From: CALLVY01 sp937899855
GTDB lineage: Bacteria; Bacteroidota; Bacteroidia; Chitinophagales; Saprospiraceae
DNA: 64,000 nt
Assembly: GCA_039820405.1 (NCBI GenBank)
Contig: JBCBQC010000001.1
Coordinates: 1-64,000 of the forward strand
Reading direction: 5' to 3'
Positions 18,401 through 26,988 of this stretch are shown piece by piece. The notes under the pieces are model-generated. The model searched no databases. It was not told where the DNA came from and saw nothing but the letters and a program-made list of their open reading frames with translations. The translations under genes and the position numbers were made by a program. Every line of letters begins with the position of its first letter. Positions within the stretch are counted from its first letter, which is position 1.

Positions 18401-18811
18401 GCTGGTACCCACGGTAAAGGTCTGATTGATGCGGGTGCTGGCCGTAGTGCCGTAGTTCTGATCCAGGCTAAAAATGAACAATTGAACCTGGGTGTTGCTG
18501 GTATTGGCCTTTACCCAGGCGGAGAGCTCGTAGGTGGGCGCCCCCGTGTAGGAGGCAATCACTTTTCCGTTCCAGGGGATGGTATAGCTATCGGATCCCG
18601 TCGACTCGTGGCGCCACGAATACTGACCGGAATAGACGTGAGCGGGGTTGCTTTCGATGGCGTGAGTGCCATTGGTCACGCCCTGCTCAAAGGGACTGAC
18701 TTGACCGCTTTCGAATCCGGGGTTGACCAACAGATTCTGCTGGGCTCGGGTCAAAAGGGACCCCAGCAAGCTACTGAGTAGCAAGAGGAGTATTCTGGAA
18801 TGCTTTTTCAC
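15428..18811 (-). CDS. T9SS-sorted multidomain secreted protein, copy A
   Basis: 1127 residues from a GTG at 18811, chosen because it opens a signal peptide (VKKHSRILLLLLSSLLGSLL) and because the same GTG is conserved in copy B; upstream in-frame codons are not a signal peptide. Domains: a CBM4/9-like jelly roll (about 25-170, NLLVNPGFESG to WWDEVSLVN), a large unrecognised central domain (about 175-690) with conserved Cys and Trp, three Ig-like repeats (about 715-1035) each with GWALD/GWAID and a Cys loop ending DPDCPxVGW, and a T9SS type A sorting domain (VFPNPFTEEVMVSY to TTRIIKAH). It is therefore exported and attached at or released from the surface. The central domain may be a glycan-active propeller; that is a guess. 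The neighbouring KGG micropeptide lies 41 bases downstream. Confidence 0.88.
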   Translation of the reverse strand: MKKHSRILLLLLSSLLGSLLTRAQQNLLVNPGFESGQVSPFEQGVTNGTHAIESNPAHVYSGQYSWRHESTGSDSYTIPWNGKVIASYTGAPTYELSAWVKANTSNTQVQLFIFSLDQNYGTTASTRINQTFTVGTSWQKISLTYTCPAGRKFVAIRLDLDTNGRTVWWDEVSLVNTSAGPEALQLDFKPGNFNDDNFRLSAAFGFSTSRTVDDRYRIYATAGHGILRWKPNLQYVDGVFDQTNPDVCSFDDDPRNWDSRCIEVVGLLSKSIPCNGNNACASNDLWDGYPGEKNVSTFVDPNLWPRIGQFGTNNYENLIDKDDLHAVPFFGGNQNCSDGQWCPPKTNFSDDCFVSNPDDYATGISNSKVTEVIYADGQRRWFMAFNIQLRNLDHPLGKINADDIWQAGWAWSVDGENWTIYDRFLFRNVNDPTINSCASGFLLSNMLVDDGYFYLVFNLLDRDDVLIARSQISSTPPTTASTPGFHLGNQAEWEITSGLDANGSYIWSRINGNDPININTVYSNGGRPVFTRTLGAQDRCYTVRQADIAKVYLDDRPDSPYRYIALAAEREAINGDCTTSEDRLYLYSTTDLSKPFKVESEVDLSGISVGIFGQEFCFTRNANQRTLADRIDLWMSLKIVNPNNPFDPLSGHAVSRKTMALSGQIFGNGSGAPATDITAPTLWIASPTPNQTLSGTVTVNGWALDAESVDQFRLEIDGVLQSQSASRFNQGFVCDAQVNREIQDPDCPQVGWQMTLNTVTIANGPHELKITAIDPSGNRESRAINIVVNNAGADSIDPELAIDVPTVNQSLTGSVSLQGWALDASTVDQLTLAVDGVLQPGQVFTRTGRGDVCAHPINSNINDPDCPQVGWQTTFNSAAFSNGSHSLTITAWDPFGNSKASTVPIVINNPVDNTPPAMWIDVPSANQSLSGNAVISGWAIDANSVDLIEVRVNGVLQNLSVTRTGRGDVCAHPVNSTVNDPDCPLVGWRATLPTTAFANGNYTLSVKTYDPAGNSSTQDRPFVISNGSGGALTGPSATVGLSAADWRVFPNPFTEEVMVSYDLSQSARIGWNVTSVDGQLRHHAPAVSQGAGRYTEVIATGEYPPGVYFLTLLVDGLPQTTRIIKAH

Positions 18812-19131
18812 TAGAATTGTTTTTGAAGGGTGAATAAATGGGTGAAAACGAAAGTAGCGTTCGTGCCTCGTTGGTGATGTGATAAATGTATCCGGAGAAT
18901 GGCGGGCCGCGCCCGCGCGTAGTGGTGATTTGGCCAAATGAAAAATACCGTGCTACAAGTCTAAATATAGCCGCAGAACGAACCAGCAGAAAAGAACGAT
19001 TTTAGGGCTTTTTTCCCCTTTCCCTTCCCTCCTGCTAGCGCCTCCCATTTCGGGCGACGGTCGATCCAACCTCCATATTTATTCACTTTTATCCACATCG
19101 TGTGGATAAGTGACCGTTTTTACCCAACCGA
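18812..19131. other. Upstream region of copy A with TTATCCACA inverted pair
   Basis: 320 bases between copies A and B. It is similar to the region upstream of copy B. It contains the palindrome at 19089-19109 and AT-rich stretches likely to hold the copy A promoter; I see no gene here. Confidence 0.6.
19089..19109. promoter_or_regulatory. Inverted pair of TTATCCACA (DnaA-box-like) sites
   Basis: TTATCCACA-TCG-TGTGGATAA. Each half equals the consensus DnaA box. It lies about 280 bases upstream of the copy A start codon. The equivalent pair upstream of copy B keeps both halves while its 3-base centre differs, suggesting selection on the halves. Confidence 0.6.
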
Positions 19132-22100
19132 TCAGTGGGCTTTGATAATCCTGGTGGTTTGTGGCAAGCCATCCACCAACAGCGTCAGGAAGTATACCCC
19201 CGGAGGATAATCACCGGTAGCGATGACCTCCGTATGATGGCCCGCCCCCTGCGACACGGCCGGGGCATGGTGGCGCAACTGGCCATCCACACTCGTGACG
19301 TTCCAGCCTATCCGCGCCGACTTCGACAAGTCGTAACTCACCATCACCTCCTCGGTAAAGGGATTGGGGAATACCCGCCAGTCCGCCGCACTCAACCCCA
19401 CCGTCGCCGACGGACCAGCCAGTGCCCCCCCCGAACCGTTGCTGATCACAAAGGGCCGATCTTGGGTGCTGCTGTTGCCCGCCGGATCGTAGGTCTTTAC
19501 CGACAGGGTGTAATTACCGTTGGCAAAAGCCGTGGTAGGGAGCGTCGCGCGCCAGCCCACCAGCGGACAATCCGGATCGTTGACGGTACTGTTGACGGGA
19601 TGCGCGCAAACGTCGCCCCGACCCGTCCGAGTGACGCTGAGGTTCTGGAGAACGCCATTGACCCGTACCTCGATCAAATCCACCGAATTGGCATCGATGG
19701 CCCAACCGCTGATCACCGCATTGCCACTCAGGCTTTGGTTGGCGGAGGGGACGTCAATCCACATCGTGGGGGACGTATTGTCGACGGGATTGTTGATGAC
19801 GACCGGAACGGTCGATGCTTTGCTATTCCCAAAGGGATCCCAAGCGGTGATGGTGAGGTTGTGACTGCCATTGCTAAAAGCCGCGCTGTTGAACGTGGTT
19901 TGCCAACCCACCAGCGGACAATCCGGGTCGTTGATGTTGCTGTTGATGGGGTGCGCACAGACGTCACCCCGACCCGTCCGCGTAAACACCTGGCCCGTCT
20001 GCACGACTCCGTCGACGGCCAGGGTCAATTGATCCACCGTAGAGGCGTCAAGGGCCCAGCCCCGGAGCAGTACACTCCCCGTCAGCGACTGATTGAACGT
20101 GGGGACGTCGATGGCCAGCTCGGGGTCGGTGTTGTCAGCGCCAGCATTGCTGACCACGATGTTGAGCGAACGACTTTCCCGATTACCCGACGGATCAATG
20201 GCCGTTATCTTTAGCTCGTGGGGACCATTGGCAATGATGGTGGTATTCAACGTCATCCGCCAACCCACCTGTGGGCAGTCCGGATCTTGCACGTCCCGGT
20301 TCACCTGCGCATCACAGACGAATCCCTGGTTGAAACGCACGACCGATTGGGTATGCAAAACCCCGTCAATTTCCAAGCGGAATTGGTCCACGGACTCCGC
20401 ATCGAGGGCCCAGCCTTCTACCGTTACGCTACCGCTGAGCGTTTGATTGGGTGCGGGGCTGGCGATCCACAATTTGGGCGCCGTCAGATCGACGGGGGTC
20501 GACCCACCGCCGTTGTCAAAAATTTGACCACTGAGTTCCATCGTTTTGCGGGAGATGGTGAGCTGGGCCAGCGGATCGTTGGGAAAGGCTGGGTTGACCA
20601 AATTTTGCGTCATCCACAGATCGACCCGGTCGGCCAGCATACGCTGGTTGGCATTGTGGGTAAAAGAAAATTCCTGCCCAAAAAGCCCCACCGGAATGGT
20701 AGAGATGTCGATCTCACTCTCGACTTGAAAGGCGCGGGACAGATCGGTGGTCGAGTAAAGGAACATCCGGTGCCCTTCTCCTTCACAACCACCGTTGGTG
20801 GTCTCCCGCTCCGCCACCGCTGCAATGTAACGGTAGGGGCTATCCGCTCGATTGCTCAAATACACCTTGGCAATGTCCGCCTGGCGAATCATAAAACAAC
20901 GGTCCTGGGCGCCAAGATTGCGAATAAAAATTCTCCGCCCCCCGTTGTTGTACACCGTATTGATGTTGATCGGATCGTCCCCCTTGATCCTAGTCCAAAG
21001 GTAGTTGCCCTCCGTATCCAATCCCGAAGCGATTTCCCACTCGGCCTGGTTGCCGAGGTGAAAACCCGGAATACTGGCCGTGGTGGGCGGCGTACTGCTG
21101 ATCCGCGAACGGGCCATCATCAGATCGTCCGTACCGATGAGGTTGAACAGAAGGTAGAAGTATCCATTGTCCACCAACATGTTGCTCAGCAAGAAGCCCG
21201 TCGCACAGCTATTGATGCTGGGGTCGTTGACATTGCGGAAGAGGAAGCGGTCGTAAATCGTCCAATTTTCCCCATCGGCCGACCAAGCCCAACCCGCTTG
21301 CCAGATGTCGTCGGCATTTTCTTTACCCAGAGGGTGGTCCAGGTTGCGCAATTGCATGTTGAAGGCCATAAACCAGCGGCGCTGCCCATTGGCGTAGATC
21401 ACCTCCGTTACTTTAGAATTGGAGATGCCGGTGGCGTACTCGTCGGGGTTGGAGATGAAGCAATCGTTCGAGAAGTTGGCCTGGGGGGGGCACCACTGCC
21501 CATCCGAACAGTTCTGATTGCCCCCGACGAAGGGAATGCTGTGGATTTCGTCCTTGCCGATCAGCTCCCGATAGCCATTGGTACCAAATTGTCCGATTTG
21601 AGGCCAGAGGTTGGGGTCGGTAAAGGTCGATACGTTCCGCTCGCCCGGATAGCCATTCCACAAATCGTTGGCCCCACAGGCATTGTTGCCCGTACACTGG
21701 ATCGATTTGGAGAACAAGCCCACCAGTTCGATACAGCGATCGTCCCAATTGCGAGGATCATCGTCGAAGGAGCAGAGGTCGGGATTGGTCTGGGTAAATA
21801 CGCCGTCGACGTACTGGAGGTTGGGTTTCCAACGGATGGAGCTGTGACTGGCGGTCGCGTAAATCCGGTATTGATCGTCCGCCGTTCGGGAAGCGGAAAA
21901 GCCAAAGGCTGCCGAGAGGCGGAAGTTGTCGTCGTTGAAGTTGCCGGGTTTAAAATCGAGTTGGAGGGCTTCCGGGCCCGCGCTCGTATTGACCAGGCTC
22001 ACTTCGTCCCACCACACCGTCCGACCGTTGGTGTCGAGATCGAGGCGGATGGCGACAAACTTACGGCCGGCGGGACAGGTGTACGTCAGGCTGATTTTTT

Positions 22101-22515
22101 GCCAGGTCGTACCCACGGTAAAGGTCTGATTGATGCGGGTACTGGCCGTGGTGCCGTAGTTCTGATCCAGGCTGAAAATGAACAATTGAACCTGGGTGTT
22201 GCTGGCGTTGGCCTTTACCCAGGCGGAGAGCTCGTAGGTCGGAGTGCCCGTGTAGGAGGCAATCACTTTTCCGTTCCAGGGGATGGTGTAGCTGTCGGAC
22301 CCCGTCGACTCGTGTCGCCACGAATACTGACCCGAATAGACGTGAGCGGGATTGCTTTCGATGGCGTGGGTGCCATTGATCACGCCCTGCTCAAAGGGAC
22401 TGACTTGACCGCTTTCGAATCCGGGATTGACCAACAGATTCTGCTGGGCCCGGATCAAGAGGGGCACCAGCAAGCTACTGAATAGCACAAGGAGTATTCT
22501 GGAATGCTTTTTCAC
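19132..22515 (-). CDS. T9SS-sorted multidomain secreted protein, copy B
   Basis: 1127 residues from a GTG at 22515, same length and domain order as copy A: signal peptide, CBM4/9-like jelly roll, large central domain of unknown fold, three Ig-like repeats with DPDCPxVGW loops, and a T9SS type A sorting domain ending TTRIIKAH. The stretch from DVPSANQSLSGNAVISGWAI through SNGSGGAL is residue-for-residue the same as in copy A, whereas the central domain carries frequent substitutions (for example SKSIQCTGNNACGAND against SKSIPCNGNNACASND). Cysteines are conserved. The two proteins probably bind or act on related extracellular substrates. The upstream region carries its own TTATCCACA palindrome. 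Confidence 0.88.
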   Translation of the reverse strand: MKKHSRILLVLFSSLLVPLLIRAQQNLLVNPGFESGQVSPFEQGVINGTHAIESNPAHVYSGQYSWRHESTGSDSYTIPWNGKVIASYTGTPTYELSAWVKANASNTQVQLFIFSLDQNYGTTASTRINQTFTVGTTWQKISLTYTCPAGRKFVAIRLDLDTNGRTVWWDEVSLVNTSAGPEALQLDFKPGNFNDDNFRLSAAFGFSASRTADDQYRIYATASHSSIRWKPNLQYVDGVFTQTNPDLCSFDDDPRNWDDRCIELVGLFSKSIQCTGNNACGANDLWNGYPGERNVSTFTDPNLWPQIGQFGTNGYRELIGKDEIHSIPFVGGNQNCSDGQWCPPQANFSNDCFISNPDEYATGISNSKVTEVIYANGQRRWFMAFNMQLRNLDHPLGKENADDIWQAGWAWSADGENWTIYDRFLFRNVNDPSINSCATGFLLSNMLVDNGYFYLLFNLIGTDDLMMARSRISSTPPTTASIPGFHLGNQAEWEIASGLDTEGNYLWTRIKGDDPININTVYNNGGRRIFIRNLGAQDRCFMIRQADIAKVYLSNRADSPYRYIAAVAERETTNGGCEGEGHRMFLYSTTDLSRAFQVESEIDISTIPVGLFGQEFSFTHNANQRMLADRVDLWMTQNLVNPAFPNDPLAQLTISRKTMELSGQIFDNGGGSTPVDLTAPKLWIASPAPNQTLSGSVTVEGWALDAESVDQFRLEIDGVLHTQSVVRFNQGFVCDAQVNRDVQDPDCPQVGWRMTLNTTIIANGPHELKITAIDPSGNRESRSLNIVVSNAGADNTDPELAIDVPTFNQSLTGSVLLRGWALDASTVDQLTLAVDGVVQTGQVFTRTGRGDVCAHPINSNINDPDCPLVGWQTTFNSAAFSNGSHNLTITAWDPFGNSKASTVPVVINNPVDNTSPTMWIDVPSANQSLSGNAVISGWAIDANSVDLIEVRVNGVLQNLSVTRTGRGDVCAHPVNSTVNDPDCPLVGWRATLPTTAFANGNYTLSVKTYDPAGNSSTQDRPFVISNGSGGALAGPSATVGLSAADWRVFPNPFTEEVMVSYDLSKSARIGWNVTSVDGQLRHHAPAVSQGAGHHTEVIATGDYPPGVYFLTLLVDGLPQTTRIIKAH

Positions 22516-22952
22516 TAGAATTGTTTTTAGAGGGTGAATAGATGGGTGCAAGCGAAAGTAGCGACACCGTTCCAACTGCGCAGCGACCCGCTGGTGGGGG
22601 CGCTCCCTCAGTCATTCCGCGTCGGTTTGTGTCTTATTTGTGGAGCATTAAATGTATCCGGAAAATCGCGGGCCACGCCCGCGCGTAGTGGTGATTTGGC
22701 CAAAGGAATAATACCGTTCTACGGGTCTAAAGATAGCCGTAGAACAAACCCGTAAAAAAGAACGATTTTGAGGCTTTTTTCCCCTTCGCTTCCTTCGCGC
22801 TTCCCTCCCCCACCTCCAGCGACGGTCGATTCCCCCTCCGGACTTATCCACTTTTTATCCACATTATGTGGATAAGTGACTGGATTTACACCCTCAAAAG
22901 CGCCTGATTATCAGTAACTTTAAATAATTGTTAAATCCGTATTAATTCATTT
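22516..22952. other. Upstream region of copy B
   Basis: 437 bases between the copy B start and the acetyltransferase stop. It has a TTATCCACA inverted pair (22855-22875), a third near-match TTATCCACT at 22844-22852, and an AT-rich stretch at 22876-22950. No supported gene; a plus-strand frame at 22534-22755 overlaps duplicated promoter DNA and has no family features. Confidence 0.55.
22844..22875. promoter_or_regulatory. Cluster of TTATCCACA-type sites
   Basis: TTATCCACT at 22844-22852, then TTATCCACA-TTA-TGTGGATAA at 22855-22875, about 340 bases upstream of the copy B start codon. The two perfect halves match the DnaA box consensus. Confidence 0.6.
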
Positions 22953-23588
22953 TTAACGGAAGTCAAACTCGTCCAGCAGCGCTTGCAGAGTTTGGAGGTA
23001 CTGCCCCACGTGCCAACCGTCGACGACGGCATGGTGGGCCTGTACGGAAAAGGGCAATTGGGTGCGGTCGCCCTCGCGGAAGTACTTGCCCCACACGATA
23101 CGCGGCACCGAGTCACCGGGATGGTAAGGCATGGCGTGCTGTACGCCGGTAAAGCTGACCCAGGGCATGGCGGAGAGAAAGAGGTAATCGTCGCGACCGG
23201 CTTCGTCTTCCATGGAAGGATTTTCCTGCATCCGGGCGACGGCGGCGTGGTAGGCCGCCACAAATTCAGGAAAGTCGGGGCGGTAGTCGACGTAGCAGAA
23301 GCTAAAGACGGTAGAGGCTTCGGTGGGTACGGTAAACGAAGGGTGGACCAGCTCGTGTTCGACGACTTGCTCGCCGCGGATGCGCCAGCGGAATTCGGTA
23401 ATGGCATTGGCCGCTCGGCAGACGAGGTAGACGATGGTGGGGGTAAAGGCCAGGTTTTGGCTTTGGAGGCGGGCGAGGAAGACGCTGATGTCCAGGTGGG
23501 TGCTGAGGCCAAAATGGGGGTGGTTCATTCCGTTGAAGAGGGCGAAGTGCTTCTGGCGGTGGGGATTGTCAAAATGGATAAATTTCAT
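22953..23588 (-). CDS. Chloramphenicol acetyltransferase-family protein
   Basis: 211 residues from the ATG at 23588 (MKFIHFDNPHRQKHF), the usual length of type A CAT enzymes (about 215). The catalytic motif HHAVVDGWHVG with His186 near the C-terminus is intact, together with the family blocks STHLDISVFLA, RIRGEQVVEH and PWVSFTGVQHAM. Such trimeric enzymes transfer acetyl from acetyl-CoA to chloramphenicol, but chromosomal relatives often have unknown natural substrates, so resistance should not be assumed. Cytoplasmic, monocistronic, with no mobile-element hallmarks around it. The gene is divergent from the lipase-like gene at 23721. Confidence 0.92.
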   Translation of the reverse strand: MKFIHFDNPHRQKHFALFNGMNHPHFGLSTHLDISVFLARLQSQNLAFTPTIVYLVCRAANAITEFRWRIRGEQVVEHELVHPSFTVPTEASTVFSFCYVDYRPDFPEFVAAYHAAVARMQENPSMEDEAGRDDYLFLSAMPWVSFTGVQHAMPYHPGDSVPRIVWGKYFREGDRTQLPFSVQAHHAVVDGWHVGQYLQTLQALLDEFDFR

Positions 23589-23720
23589 GGTCCGGCGTTT
23601 GTAAGTGAAGGTTCCAGGCGGGGCGAAAATGTAAAAAAAATAGGACAAAGACCGGGCTTTTAAGTCAAAAAGTGTACCTTAAAACAAGACTTAGATATTC
23701 GATTTAAAATCGCGCAGCAC

Positions 23721-24548
23721 ATGAATCAAAGCTTCCACTGGACCACCGCCGATGGCCTCAAAATCTACGGCCACGACTGGTCGGTCGATCAAGCCAAAGC
23801 CGTTTTTTGTCTCATCCACGGCTTTGGAGAACACTGCGAGCGCTACCACCACGTAGCGGCGGAATTCAACCGCCATGCTTACGCCATGGTGGGCTACGAC
23901 CGGCGGGGGCACGGCAAGTCGGAAGGCAAACGGGGCCACACCACGGGCTACGCCGCCTTCCTCGACGAGATCACCGATTTGATTCAAAAGAGTGCCGAAC
24001 GCTACCCGGGTGTGCCCCAGTACTTTTATGCCCACAGCATGGGAGCCAACCTCGCCCTCAACTACCTGCTCCGCCGCAAGCCCGACATCAAGGGCGCCAT
24101 CGTCACCGGTACCTGGATCCGCCTGTCCAAGGAAATCCCCGGCATTCTCAAAAGTATTCTCAAGCTGATCAATGCCGTTTACCCCACTTTCACCCAAACC
24201 ACCCCCCTCTACCCCGAGCTGATCTCCACCATCCCCGAGGAAGCCCAAAAGTACGGTGACGATCCCCTCAACCACGGCGAAATGACGGCCGCCACCGCCA
24301 CCGCCATGTTCGACGCCTGCCGCTACCTCGAACAGTACGCCGGCAATTTCCCCGTCCCCCTCCTCATGCTCCACGGCGCCGCCGATCACCTCATCGATCC
24401 CGTGGCCGCCCAGCATTTTGCCGAACGCGTCAGCGGCGACGTTCAATTCAAAAACTTCCCCGACCAAGCCCACGAAATCCACAACGACCGCCTGGCCCCG
24501 GAAGTCTTCCAGACCGCCATCGCCTGGGCCAACGCCCACACGGCCTAA
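23721..24548 (+). CDS. Monoacylglycerol lipase-like alpha/beta hydrolase
   Basis: 275 residues. It begins MNQSFHWTTADGLKIYGHDW and carries the serine hydrolase hallmarks: oxyanion motif LIHGFGEHCERY, GYDRRGHGKSEG, nucleophile elbow AHSMGAN (Ser106), acid region LLMLHGAADHLID and catalytic His in DQAHEIHND near the C-terminus. This pattern is that of the bacterial monoglyceride lipase / lysophospholipase subfamily (hydrolase_4). It probably hydrolyses monoacylglycerols or lysophospholipids in the cytoplasm. There is no signal peptide. The stop overlaps that of the convergent outer membrane protein gene by four bases. Confidence 0.93.
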   Translation: MNQSFHWTTADGLKIYGHDWSVDQAKAVFCLIHGFGEHCERYHHVAAEFNRHAYAMVGYDRRGHGKSEGKRGHTTGYAAFLDEITDLIQKSAERYPGVPQYFYAHSMGANLALNYLLRRKPDIKGAIVTGTWIRLSKEIPGILKSILKLINAVYPTFTQTTPLYPELISTIPEEAQKYGDDPLNHGEMTAATATAMFDACRYLEQYAGNFPVPLLMLHGAADHLIDPVAAQHFAERVSGDVQFKNFPDQAHEIHNDRLAPEVFQTAIAWANAHTA

Positions 24549-26923
24549 GAACGATCCCGCTCCTCCTGGTTGCCAAAGGAACGCCGCGATACCTCCACCC
24601 GCTCGTTGCCAAAAGCGTAGGACAGCGTAAGCCGTACCCGCCGGCTGCCGTAGTTTTGCCCGTAGATATTCCGCACCCCATTGACCTCCGAGGCCAAGTG
24701 CCACAAACTCGCCGTATTCAAAATATCGGACGCTTGCACACTGACCGACCAACGCTGGTTCGCCCACTTTTTCCGCAAGGCCAAATCCAAACTGTACGTC
24801 CCTCCCACCTCGTAAAGATGGCTGCGGTGCTCCGACGACCACCAAAAATCCAGCCGGGCAGACCAGTCCCGCCCCAATTGGAGGGTATTGCTGGTCGACA
24901 GGTACAACTGGGCTCCATTCTGCGCCCGGGCCGAATAGGCCTCGGCGATGTCGGTGTGCCGGTAAAACAAGTACAACTGGTTCTGACTGCTCCACCACGG
25001 AGTCGGATCGAAAGACCACTGCTCGCCCACCCCAAAATGGACCGCCGAGTAGTAGTTGGCGCGGAGGGTCGCCTGGATTTGCGTTTCGTGATCGGCGGTA
25101 AATAGGGTACCAAAACCATTGGTGGTGCGCTGCACAAAAGCATTGGTGCTAAAACGGCCACGGTAGACGTGGGTCACCTCGAAAGTACCCGTGGTCGAAG
25201 CCTGTAGGAAGGGGTTTCCTTCCGAATAGCTCTTATTATTGAGATAGACGCGGAAGGGGTTGAGGTCGCGAAAACCCGGCCGGTTGATCCGCCGCCCCAG
25301 GCTGAGGGCCAGCTGGTGCTGCTCCCGGGGCTGGTAGCGCAGGTAAAAAGTCGGAAACAATTGCCGGTAACCTTGCTGGTGACGCTGGCCCAGCTGGGGA
25401 GAAACGCCTTCGGTTTGGGTTTGCTCCACCCGCAGCCCCAGCTGCCCGCGCCAGGCGGTGCCCCATTCACGGCTGGCGCTGGCGTAGAGCGCCCAGGTTT
25501 GTTCGTGGTAGGTAAACGCGTTCGACTGCTGCGAATCGCGATGGCGACGGCCCGTATCATCGCGATAAACCTGCAGGTCATTGTGGCTGCGGATTTGGCT
25601 GTAGCGCAATCCGTAGTCGAAGGCCCACTGCCGCCAGGGATGTACCATATCGGCTTTAAAACTGTAGTTGCGAATTTGCTGCCGCGATACGTTGGCCCCC
25701 GCCCGGTGTAGCCGCAAGGCTTCCCGATCCGCATCCAGGGTCTCAATGACGTAGTCCAGGTCCAAGTGGTTTTGATAGTTCATCCCATCCAGGTCGATGG
25801 TCAGCCGACGCCCGGAACTGTCCAGATCGGCGGTGAGGTGGAGATTGAGCAAGTGGTGCTGGCGCTGTCGGTCGTCAATTCCCCGGTTGAGGAGGATGGA
25901 ATCCAAATTTTGTTGGGCATCAAAAATTTGCGTTTCGATCGGCCCGCGGAATCTTGGCTGTGCCCACTGCCCTTGGTACTGCACGCCCACCCGAAGGCGA
26001 GCGTTGAGGTCCTGATCGAAAGTGAGGTGGGTGTGAAACTCGTCCCGGCGCATCCGCAGTTGGCTCTCCCACTGCCAGGGGCCAGCAGCCAGTTTGGTCG
26101 TACCGTACTCGGTGTGCCACTGGCTGCCCCGACTGCCTCCCCAGGAGCACAGCAGGCTACTCCGTTCTTTGCGATAGCTAAAGCGGTTACGCAGGGTCAC
26201 GACGTCGTAGCGGTTGCGCTCGTAGGTGAGGGTACTTTGGTTTTTCCAGTGGTGCTGCCGACCGCCCTTGTACACAATATTGATCAGGCCGCCCTTGCCC
26301 TCCGCAGCGTAGCGTGCCGGTGGATTGCTGATGATTTCCACCCGCTCGATGTCCTCCGCCGCAATGCCCGCCAAGAAGGCGATAAGTTCGGCGCCTTCCA
26401 GAGCGATCAGTCGGTCGTTGACCATGACCCGCAGGTTGCCGCGCCCCACCAACTCCAGGCGATTGTCTTGCAGCTGTATTCCTGGTGCCAGCTTGAGTAC
26501 CTGTACCAGGTCACTGCCCGCCGCGGCGGGGCTCTCGCTTACGTTAACCACCAGCCGATCAAAGCGGCGCTCGACCAGCTGGCGACGGGCGGTGACCAAT
26601 ACTTCGGACAGTTCCTCAGAAGCTTCCAGCAGTTGGATGGCACCCAGATCGCGCTCCGCCGCTAGGGTCAGGGAAAGCTCGCGGGGGGTGTAGCCCAGGT
26701 AAGAAAAAACGAGGCGGTAATCCCCGGGGAGCAGGTCGGTTTGAAAGTGACCATCCAAGTCGGTGGTGGCTCCGGTGACCAGGAGGCTGTCGGGGGTATA
26801 AACACTTAGAGTGGCAAAGGCCAGTGGCCCGGACGGGGCGACGATTTGCCCCCGCAAGGCAACTTGGGCCAGGCTCGGGCGGACGCAACACAATACGATA
26901 AAAATTAAAGTCCAACGGATCAT
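24545..26923 (-). CDS. Outer membrane beta-barrel protein, TonB-receptor-like
   Basis: 792 residues from the ATG at 26923, which starts the signal peptide (MIRWTLIFIVLCCVRPSLA). A carboxypeptidase-like regulatory domain follows (about 22-95, PLAFATLSVYTPDSLLVTGA to YRLVFSYLGYTPREL), then a plug-like domain (LVQVLKLAPGIQLQDNRLEL to IERVEIISNPPARYAAEGKGGLINIV) and a long beta-barrel. This matches the Bacteroidota 'outer membrane beta-barrel family' related to SusC/TonB receptors. It probably transports a small ligand or peptide across the outer membrane. Its upstream region carries a repeat pair spaced 21 bp, related to a pair upstream of the adjacent AraC gene, suggesting shared regulation. 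No lipoprotein SusD partner is present. Confidence 0.88.
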   Translation of the reverse strand: MIRWTLIFIVLCCVRPSLAQVALRGQIVAPSGPLAFATLSVYTPDSLLVTGATTDLDGHFQTDLLPGDYRLVFSYLGYTPRELSLTLAAERDLGAIQLLEASEELSEVLVTARRQLVERRFDRLVVNVSESPAAAGSDLVQVLKLAPGIQLQDNRLELVGRGNLRVMVNDRLIALEGAELIAFLAGIAAEDIERVEIISNPPARYAAEGKGGLINIVYKGGRQHHWKNQSTLTYERNRYDVVTLRNRFSYRKERSSLLCSWGGSRGSQWHTEYGTTKLAAGPWQWESQLRMRRDEFHTHLTFDQDLNARLRVGVQYQGQWAQPRFRGPIETQIFDAQQNLDSILLNRGIDDRQRQHHLLNLHLTADLDSSGRRLTIDLDGMNYQNHLDLDYVIETLDADREALRLHRAGANVSRQQIRNYSFKADMVHPWRQWAFDYGLRYSQIRSHNDLQVYRDDTGRRHRDSQQSNAFTYHEQTWALYASASREWGTAWRGQLGLRVEQTQTEGVSPQLGQRHQQGYRQLFPTFYLRYQPREQHQLALSLGRRINRPGFRDLNPFRVYLNNKSYSEGNPFLQASTTGTFEVTHVYRGRFSTNAFVQRTTNGFGTLFTADHETQIQATLRANYYSAVHFGVGEQWSFDPTPWWSSQNQLYLFYRHTDIAEAYSARAQNGAQLYLSTSNTLQLGRDWSARLDFWWSSEHRSHLYEVGGTYSLDLALRKKWANQRWSVSVQASDILNTASLWHLASEVNGVRNIYGQNYGSRRVRLTLSYAFGNERVEVSRRSFGNQEERDRS

Positions 26924-26988
26924 GACAATTGATTTTGATTTGATGATCCAAAGATGGACGCCAGCACGGCGCAAAGCGACGGACTAAA

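Larger units (their letters stand above)
15414..19112. repeat. Tandem duplication, unit A
   Basis: This segment (gene 15428-18811 plus about 300 bases upstream) is a diverged copy of 19120-22878. Both genes are exactly 3384 bases from GTG to stop. Similarity continues upstream of the start (shared blocks near 18890-19110, including the TTATCCACA inverted pair) and a little beyond the stop (CAGTGnGCTTTGATAATCCT). Confidence 0.85.
19120..22878. repeat. Tandem duplication, unit B
   Basis: Paralogous copy of 15414-19112. The 3' third (third Ig repeat and sorting domain) is almost identical between copies, while the central domain differs at many positions, indicating uneven divergence or gene conversion. 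Confidence 0.85.

Noticed and set aside
20218..22485. 755-codon plus-strand open frame
   Set aside because: Antisense to T9SS copy B, whose signal peptide, domains and sorting signal are clear; the antisense has no recognisable domain.
22844..22950. Possible replication origin (DnaA boxes plus AT-rich DNA)
   Set aside because: Only three boxes, no dnaA/dnaN/gidA-type neighbours, and the inverted pair is repeated as part of a gene duplication; a promoter element is simpler. GC skew could not be computed.
22953..23588. Acquired chloramphenicol resistance gene
   Set aside because: No mobile element or repeats around it; composition appears like that of its neighbours, so it is more likely a chromosomal acetyltransferase of unknown substrate.
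23691..25019. 442-codon minus-strand open frame
   Set aside because: It is the antisense of the lipase gene and the barrel gene end; Gly/Val-rich composition is an antisense artefact of GC-rich coding DNA.
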